Part shown: positions 1-4,023 of the stretch, one piece after another | Layout: every line of letters begins with the position of its first letter | Position numbering within the stretch: position 1 is the first letter of the stretch | From: 20CM-2-65-7 sp035943355 | GTDB lineage: Bacteria; Gemmatimonadota; Gemmatimonadetes; Gemmatimonadales; GWC2-71-9 | Assembly (NCBI GenBank): GCA_035943355.1 | Contig: DASZCG010000152.1 | Location: 1 to 5,974 of the forward strand | Direction: 5' to 3' | DNA: 5,974 nucleotides | Position numbers and translations under genes: made by a program | Notes under the pieces: generated by a model | The model's input: the letters and a program-made list of their open reading frames with translations, nothing else | What the model was told of the DNA's origin: nothing | Database searches by the model: none

Positions 1-543
1 GACCGGCACCAGCACAGCGATCTTGAATAGGTCTCCCAGCAGGAACGGCAGCGTGCCCAGCTGTGCCGCGGCAGAAATGTTGCCGGTGAGGATGGCGAGC
101 TGAGCGAGACCGCCGAGGTGGATGAGCACCAGGCCAACGAAGACGCCAATGGCGACCGGCACCCAGGCTTGTCTAACCCCGGGCTGCCGCCCGGGGTCAG
201 AAAACTTACCTACCGCATAGGCCGCGATCGGATAAGCGAGCAAGTATCCGCCCGTAGGTCCGAAGAGTCTGGCAAGCCCAACCAACGGCACCGTCGGCGT
301 GAACACCGGCAGTCCCGCCGCGCCCATCGCCAAATAGAGGATCATGCTCAGCGCACCGAGGGGTGCACCCAGCAGCCCACCCACGAGCAGCACGGCCATT
401 GGCTGCAGCGTCATGGGCACGGGCGTGCCGGGGAGCGGTATCGAGATCTGCGCCGCCCCGGCGACAAGTAGCGCGCCCAACACGACACTGACCGTTCTCC
501 GCAACACCACCGAACGCTGGGCTTGTACGAGCGTGACACCCAT
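1..543 (-). CDS. bioY: BioY family biotin transporter (ECF S component), 3' end cut by window edge
   Basis: BioY is the membrane-embedded, biotin-binding S component of an energy-coupling-factor transporter; in many bacteria it works with an ATPase (BioM/EcfA) and a transmembrane coupling protein (BioN/EcfT). Neither partner is in the window. The 181 visible codons are open from ATG 543-541 to the left edge. Family signatures seen: hydrophobic helix about 18-31; QISIPLPGTPVPMTLQ at 32-47, the hallmark BioY segment; a glycine-rich helix pair (LLVGGLLGAPLGALSMILYL, 52-71); GAAGLPVF at 74-81; FGPTGGYLLAYPIAAY at 94-109. BioY proteins are usually near 190 aa, so only a short C-terminus is missing. 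The final visible segment (FLLGDLFKIAVLVPV) matches the usual last helix. Start choice: the ATG abuts the thiolase stop (TAA then ATG, no gap) and has a GGAG 9 nt upstream. Oddity: residues about 114-124 are encoded by a palindromic repeat that also occurs outside genes here. Confidence 0.93.
   Translation of the reverse strand, partial: MGVTLVQAQRSVVLRRTVSVVLGALLVAGAAQISIPLPGTPVPMTLQPMAVLLVGGLLGAPLGALSMILYLAMGAAGLPVFTPTVPLVGLARLFGPTGGYLLAYPIAAYAVGKFSDPGRQPGVRQAWVPVAIGVFVGLVLIHLGGLAQLAILTGNISAAAQLGTLPFLLGDLFKIAVLVPV
176..205 (-). repeat. Palindromic repeat, copy A (inside bioY)
   Basis: On the plus strand: ACCCCGGGC, a 4-nt loop TGCC, GCCCGGGGT, then CAGAAAAC. The arms (176-184 and 189-197) form a perfect 9-bp hairpin. 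Over 30 bp it matches copy B (1842-1871) at 27 positions: the arms are identical, with two differences in the loop and one just after the stem. It is in sense orientation within bioY and is read as FSDPGRQPGVR (residues 114-124), a Gly/Pro/Arg-rich stretch between predicted membrane helices. The frame stays open. It is likely a REP-like or RPE-like mobile palindrome; family identity is unknown. Confidence 0.75.
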
Positions 544-1713
544 TTAGAGAGTCTCCACTGACAGGGCGACTGCGTTGCCGCCACCGAGACACAACGTGGC
601 GAGTCCGGTCCGCTTGCCGTACTGCTTGAGCGCGTACAACAGTGTCGTCAACACGCGCGCGCCGGAAGCACCGATCGGATGCCCGAGCGCCACCGCGCCG
701 CCGTGCACGTTCACGCGCGACCAGTCCCAGCCGAGGGCCTTGCCGTCGGCGAGCGCCTGCACCGCGAATGCTTCATTTGCTTCGATGAGATCGTAATCCG
801 AAATCCTGGTGCCGGCCTTTTTCATGAGGTTCTGCACGGCGACGATCGGCGCGAAGAACAGATCTTTCGGCTCGCCGCCGCCGGTCGCGTAGGCGGTGAT
901 TTTCGCCAGCGGCGTAAGCCCGTGGGCCTTGGCGAACGCCAGCGACGTCACGACGAGCGCACTGGCGCCGTCGTTCAGGCCAGGCGCGTTCCCCGCTGTC
1001 ACCGTCCCGTCTTTCTGAAACACCGGCTTAAGCGACCCGAGCTTCTCGAGAGAGGTGTCAGCACGCGGACCTTCGTCCTTCTCGACTTTGTCGACCGGCA
1101 CAATCTCCGCCTTGAATCGACAGGCCTCGAGAGCTTTCACGGCCTTCTGATGACTCTGGAGCGCGAATTCGTCCTGCTCCTGACGCGTCACGCCCGCCTT
1201 CTTCGCGGTGTACTCGGCAAGGTTGCCCATGTGCGTATTGGAGAACGAATCCCAGAGCCCGTCGTGGATCATGCCGTCAACCAGCTGCGTGTTGCCCGCC
1301 TTGATACCGCCGCGCATGCCGTAGACATAGTGCGGCGCGTTCGACATCGACTCGAACCCACCGGCCACGATGCATTGCTCGTCGCTCGCCTTGATCGCCT
1401 GCGCCGCGAGCATCACGGCCTTGAGGCCGGAGCCGCAGACCTTGTTGATCGTCATCGCCGGGATCGTGCCGGGAAGTCCGGCATGAATCGCCGCCTGGCG
1501 TGCCGGCGCCTGCCCCTCACCGCCCTGCAACACGTTGCCCATGATGACTTCTTCGACCTGACTGTCGGCTACGCCCGAGCGACGCACGGCTTCGCGGATC
1601 ACCAGGGCACCGAGACGGGGTCCGGGAAGCGGCGAAAGACCGCCCAAATACTTGCCGATGGGAGTTCGGCAGGCGCTCACAATGACAGGTGTGGTTTCAG
1701 CGCTGTTGGCCAT
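544..1713 (-). CDS. Acetyl-CoA C-acetyltransferase (thiolase family)
   Basis: This is a cytosolic biosynthetic-type thiolase that condenses two acetyl-CoA to acetoacetyl-CoA, or the reverse. At 389 aa it is full length for the family (about 390). Seen directly: the acyl-enzyme cysteine Cys93 in NKVCGSGLKAV; HMG at 161-163 in the substrate loop, typical of the short-chain enzymes; NEAF at 313-316; GGAVALGHPIGASGAR with catalytic His345; and the second catalytic cysteine Cys375 in LCLGGGNAVAL. All expected catalytic residues are present. The start at ATG 1713-1711 gives a normal N-terminus (TTPVIVSACRTPIG). Its only Shine-Dalgarno-like stretch is a weak AGGA about 13 nt upstream, and a repeat-derived hairpin lies just beyond that. 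It is downstream of thrS by 163 bp in the same direction and abuts bioY. Whether it serves acetoacetyl-CoA or polyhydroxyalkanoate synthesis or fatty-acid degradation cannot be told: no phaB, hydroxyacyl-CoA dehydrogenase or CoA-transferase is visible. atoB, phaA and thlA would all be possible symbols, so none is assigned. Confidence 0.95.
   Translation of the reverse strand: MANSAETTPVIVSACRTPIGKYLGGLSPLPGPRLGALVIREAVRRSGVADSQVEEVIMGNVLQGGEGQAPARQAAIHAGLPGTIPAMTINKVCGSGLKAVMLAAQAIKASDEQCIVAGGFESMSNAPHYVYGMRGGIKAGNTQLVDGMIHDGLWDSFSNTHMGNLAEYTAKKAGVTRQEQDEFALQSHQKAVKALEACRFKAEIVPVDKVEKDEGPRADTSLEKLGSLKPVFQKDGTVTAGNAPGLNDGASALVVTSLAFAKAHGLTPLAKITAYATGGGEPKDLFFAPIVAVQNLMKKAGTRISDYDLIEANEAFAVQALADGKALGWDWSRVNVHGGAVALGHPIGASGARVLTTLLYALKQYGKRTGLATLCLGGGNAVALSVETL
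553..556 (-). promoter_or_regulatory. Shine-Dalgarno of bioY, inside the thiolase 3' end
   Basis: On the minus strand the tetramer GGAG lies 9 nt before the bioY ATG (543-541) and inside the last codons of the thiolase. This is the best ribosome-binding site in the window. With the stop and start codons directly adjacent, it suggests coupled translation of the two genes. Confidence 0.65.
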
Positions 1714-1731
1714 GTGTCGTTAGGTGTCCTG

Positions 1732-1757
1732 ACCCCCGGCGCCAGCCCGGGGAAAAC
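1732..1757 (-). repeat. Palindromic repeat, copy C (degenerate, upstream of thiolase)
   Basis: On the plus strand: ACCCCCGGC, loop GCCA, GCCCGGGG, AAAAC. The arms 1733-1740 and 1745-1752 pair over 8 positions with one C-C mismatch. Compared with copies A and B it lacks the 4 nt (TCAG or TTAG) between the stem and the AAAAC tail and carries one arm substitution. It has the same orientation as the other two. The hairpin ends 19 nt before the thiolase ATG, so it would lie in that gene's leader if transcribed. Confidence 0.55.
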
Positions 1758-1798
1758 CTACAAGGGCCGGTCCCTCTCTTGATGAACCGGGACTCTAC

Positions 1799-1832
1799 GA
1801 TCCCTGAGCTTCCGCTGATCCCTGAGCTTCCG
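1799..1832. repeat. Tandem 16-bp direct repeat
   Basis: GATCCCTGAGCTTCCG occurs at 1799-1814 and again at 1817-1832, perfectly conserved and separated by CT, giving an 18-bp period. It is in the non-coding gap next to palindrome copy B. It may be a local slippage duplication or a paired protein site; nothing in the sequence decides between these. Confidence 0.8.
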
Positions 1833-1841
1833 TTTTGGTTT

Positions 1842-1871
1842 ACCCCGGGCTTGCGCCCGGGGTTAGAAAAC
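1842..1871 (-). repeat. Palindromic repeat, copy B (just after thrS)
   Basis: On the plus strand: ACCCCGGGC, loop TTGC, GCCCGGGGT, TAGAAAAC. The arms 1842-1850 and 1855-1863 form a perfect 9-bp stem. In the minus-strand transcript the loop reads GCAA, a GNRA-type tetraloop that would make the hairpin very stable. It starts 13 nt after the thrS stop. It is not a classical intrinsic terminator, because the RNA after the stem reads AAACCAAAAC and has no U tract. It could still protect the thrS mRNA 3' end or slow polymerase. Compare copy A (176-205). Confidence 0.8.
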
Positions 1872-1876
1872 CTCAA

Positions 1877-3829
1877 TCAAATTAACGGCTTCAAACTCCT
1901 AGTGTGTATCTCTTCTTTGAGCTTCCCTACAAACTCGCTAACCGGCATCATCACCTGCTTGTTCGCCGCACCCCGCACCCGCACGGCCACAGACTTCGCC
2001 TCCGCCTCGCGCTGACCCACGATCGCCATGTATGGCGCTTTGTGCGTCTCGGCATCGCGGATCTTGTAGTTCAGCGTTTCGGAGCGCTCGTCGAGATGGG
2101 ACCGAATCCCGGCCTGCACCAGCGTGTCGTGCACGGCGCGCGCCGCGTCGAGCTGTGCGTCGGCGATCGGCAGCACGCGCACCTGCTCGGGCGATAGCCA
2201 GAGGGGGAACGCGCCGGCGAAGTGCTCGATCAGGAAGCCGACGAATCGCTCGAGTGTCCCGAAGATCGCTCGATGCATCATCACGGTGCGGTGCGGCTTG
2301 TTGTCGGTGCCGGTGTACTCGAGCTTGAACCGCTCGGGCAGCTCGTAGTCGAGCTGGATCGTGGCGCCCTGCCACTCCCGCCCGATCGCGTCGTTGAACT
2401 TGACGTCGATCTTCGGACCATAGAACGCTCCACCACCGGCATCGATCCTGTGCGTCAACCCGCGGCGCCGTAACGCGCCTTCAAGCGCCTGTTCAGCGAC
2501 TTGCCACATCGCGTCGGTACCGAGCTTCTTGTCGGGTCGAGTGGCGAGGTCGAGCCGGTAGCTCAATCCAAACGTCTTGCCCATGACGAGCTCGACGATA
2601 TCGAGCAGCGCGAACACCTCCTGCTCGATCTGATCTTCCCGCAGGAAGATGTGCGCGTCGTCCATCGACAGGCCGCGCACGCGCAGCATGCCGTGCAGCG
2701 TCCCCGACCGCTCGTTGCGATACACGTTCGCGATCTCGGCGAGGCGAATCGGGAGATCGCGGTAGCTGCGCTGCTGGCTCGCGTAGATCAGGATGTGCAT
2801 GGGGCAGTTCATCGGCTTGACGCGATAGCGCACGTCTTCCGACTCGCCCTCGCCCGCCGCCATCGGCGGGAACTGGTTCGCGGCATAGAGGGGCAGGTGG
2901 CCGGAACGCAAGAACAGCTGCTCGCGTGTCACGTGCGGCGTGTACACGAGCTGGTAGCCGCGCTGCAGGACGACGTCCTCGATGAAGCGCCGCAGCTCGA
3001 AGTTCAGAATCGCGCCTTTGGGATGCCACAGGATCAACCCCGGCCCGACGTCCTCCTGAATCGAGAAGAGATCGAGCTGCTTCCCGATGACGCGATGATC
3101 GCGCTTGCGCGCTTCCTCGAGCCGGCGGATGTACCCCTCGAGGTCGTCCTTGCTGAACCAGGCCGTGCCGTAGATGCGCTGCAGCATCTGGCGCCGCTCA
3201 TCGCCGCGCCAATACGCGCCCGCCGCATGGAGCAGCTTGAAGTGCTTGATCCGGCCCGTGCTGGGGACGTGCGGCCCGCGGCACAGGTCGACGAAGGGCC
3301 CGTCGGTATACACCGAGATGATCTCTCCCTCCTTGAGATCACCAATTCTTTCCAGCTTGAGCGGATCGTCGGTGAAGCGCTGCTTGGCTGCGGCGCGCGA
3401 GACTTCTTCGCGCATGAACGGGTAATCCGCCTTGGTGACCTCGGCCATCTTCTGCTCGATCGCGGCGAGGTCCTCGGGTGTGAAGGGCCGCCCGATGTCG
3501 AAGTCGTAGTAGAATCCGTCCTCGATCGGCGGACCAAAGCCGATCTGCGCCTTGGGGAACAGCTGTCGCACCGCGGTCGCGAGCACGTGCGCCGACGAAT
3601 GACGCAGCACGTCCAGCGCCTGAGGGTCTTTGTCAGTCAGGATCGAGACTGTGACGCCATCGGGTAGCGGCCGCTGCAAGTCGCGCACATCGCCGTTCAC
3701 CCGAATGGCGAGCGCGGCCTTGGCGAGGCCGGGGCCGATCGCTTTCGCCAGATCGGCGCCGGTCGCGCCCGCCGGTAAGGTCTTCGTGCTCCCATCCGGC
3801 AGGACGACCTGAATCTCGGAAGGGGGCAT
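1877..3829 (-). CDS. thrS: Threonyl-tRNA synthetase (ThrRS)
   Basis: This cytosolic class II enzyme charges tRNA-Thr and edits mischarged Ser-tRNA-Thr. It has 650 aa, against about 642 in E. coli, with full architecture. The N-terminal TGS domain spans about 5-65. The editing domain spans about 70-235, with HSSAH at 77-81 and DLCRGPH carrying Cys183 and His187. The class II catalytic core spans about 255-545. The zinc ligands that bind threonine are Cys342 (MNCPMH), His393 (DDAHIF) and His519 (MMHRAI), each offset by 8 from E. coli Cys334/His385/His511. Motif 2 lies around YRNERSGTLHG (370-380), and the anticodon-binding domain is about 548-645. No key residue is missing. The start ATG 3829-3827 lies 2 nt after the stop of the upstream 51-aa gene and lacks a Shine-Dalgarno, so translation probably depends on reinitiation. 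The infC-rpmI-rplT genes that often follow thrS are absent; a thiolase follows instead. No leader of the E. coli operator type fits in the short upstream region. Confidence 0.98.
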   Translation of the reverse strand: MPPSEIQVVLPDGSTKTLPAGATGADLAKAIGPGLAKAALAIRVNGDVRDLQRPLPDGVTVSILTDKDPQALDVLRHSSAHVLATAVRQLFPKAQIGFGPPIEDGFYYDFDIGRPFTPEDLAAIEQKMAEVTKADYPFMREEVSRAAAKQRFTDDPLKLERIGDLKEGEIISVYTDGPFVDLCRGPHVPSTGRIKHFKLLHAAGAYWRGDERRQMLQRIYGTAWFSKDDLEGYIRRLEEARKRDHRVIGKQLDLFSIQEDVGPGLILWHPKGAILNFELRRFIEDVVLQRGYQLVYTPHVTREQLFLRSGHLPLYAANQFPPMAAGEGESEDVRYRVKPMNCPMHILIYASQQRSYRDLPIRLAEIANVYRNERSGTLHGMLRVRGLSMDDAHIFLREDQIEQEVFALLDIVELVMGKTFGLSYRLDLATRPDKKLGTDAMWQVAEQALEGALRRRGLTHRIDAGGGAFYGPKIDVKFNDAIGREWQGATIQLDYELPERFKLEYTGTDNKPHRTVMMHRAIFGTLERFVGFLIEHFAGAFPLWLSPEQVRVLPIADAQLDAARAVHDTLVQAGIRSHLDERSETLNYKIRDAETHKAPYMAIVGQREAEAKSVAVRVRGAANKQVMMPVSEFVGKLKEEIHTRSLKPLI

Positions 3830-3831
3830 GG

Positions 3832-3987
3832 CTACGGAGTCGACGTCGTCGCGGGCACCGCGGTGCCCATTGGCTCAACCCGCAACCCGAAGCGGAAATA
3901 GAGTCCCACCGAAAACAGAATTACGCCCGCGAGCAACAGCCAGCGGACGACGCGACTCGGCGGCAGTGTGTCATCGGTAGTCGGCAT
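3832..3987 (-). CDS. Small single-pass membrane protein of unknown function (51 aa)
   Basis: ATG 3987-3985 to TAG 3834-3832 encodes 51 residues. The N-terminus is short and acidic/polar (MPTTDDTLPP). One hydrophobic helix follows at about 13-31 (VVRWLLLAGVILFSVGLYF), flanked by R12, R15, R32 and R36. The tail is rich in Thr, Pro and Ala. There is no signal-peptidase or lipobox motif, so it is probably a membrane-anchored peptide; charge does not fix its orientation clearly. The start is well bounded: an in-frame TAG lies nine codons upstream, with no other ATG, GTG or TTG between. It is first in the leftward unit and ends 2 nt before thrS. No Shine-Dalgarno precedes it, while a TAGAAT -10-like hexamer lies 8 nt upstream, suggesting a leaderless transcript. 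I do not recognise the family. The alternative is that it is only thrS leader sequence, but the helix and the tight spacing to thrS favour a real gene. Confidence 0.7.
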   Translation of the reverse strand: MPTTDDTLPPSRVVRWLLLAGVILFSVGLYFRFGLRVEPMGTAVPATTSTP

Positions 3988-3995
3988 TGGACGAT

Positions 3996-4001
3996 ATTCT
4001 A
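3996..4001 (-). promoter_or_regulatory. Putative -10 element for the small membrane protein-thrS unit
   Basis: On the minus strand the hexamer reads TAGAAT, 5 of 6 matches to TATAAT, and ends 8 nt before the ATG at 3987. Transcription would start about 1-2 nt before the start codon, giving a leaderless or nearly leaderless mRNA. No good -35 is visible; the best placed hexamer at 17-bp spacing is TTCCTT (4024-4019). Confidence 0.45.
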
Positions 4002-4012
4002 GTGGCCGCTTC

Positions 4013-4018
4013 TATATT
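4013..4018 (+). promoter_or_regulatory. Putative -10 element for valS
   Basis: TATATT (5 of 6 to TATAAT) ends 5 nt before the valS ATG at 4024. A start site 6-7 nt downstream falls on the A or T of the start codon, so the message would be leaderless. A weak TTG-containing -35 candidate (TTGGAC, 3987-3992) lies 20 bp upstream, longer than the usual spacing. Confidence 0.45.
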
Positions 4019-4023
4019 AAGGA

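Larger units (their letters stand above)
1714..1876. other. Non-coding gap between thrS and thiolase
   Basis: This is the longest gene-free stretch in the window. From the thrS side it holds palindrome copy B, a tandem pair of 16-bp repeats, about 40 bp with no recognisable structure, and palindrome copy C just before the thiolase. I see no convincing -35/-10 pair on the minus strand and no stem followed by a T tract. The thiolase could be read from thrS or from a promoter I cannot identify. Confidence 0.6.

Noticed and set aside
679..1782. A 367-codon plus-strand open frame over the thiolase
   Set aside because: It is antisense to a fully conserved thiolase with all catalytic residues. The Arg- and His-rich translation has no family resemblance.
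1842..1863. Intrinsic terminator after thrS
   Set aside because: The stem is strong, but no T tract follows on either strand; an almost identical hairpin lies inside the bioY coding region, which argues against a dedicated terminator.
176..1871. CRISPR-like array from the repeated palindromes
   Set aside because: There are only three copies with very unequal spacing (about 1.5 kb and about 85 bp), one is inside a gene, and no cas genes are visible.
2501..3667. A 388-codon plus-strand open frame inside thrS
   Set aside because: It is entirely antisense to the thrS catalytic and editing domains. Its composition is a mirror of thrS codons and no domain is recognisable.
4019..4023. AAGGA as a valS Shine-Dalgarno
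   Set aside because: It touches the ATG with zero spacing, so it cannot pair with 16S rRNA while the start codon is in the P site. No later start fits the conserved N-terminus.
3988..4023. T-box or other riboswitch for the synthetase genes
   Set aside because: The 36-bp spacer is far too short to hold a T-box or any structured leader for either gene.
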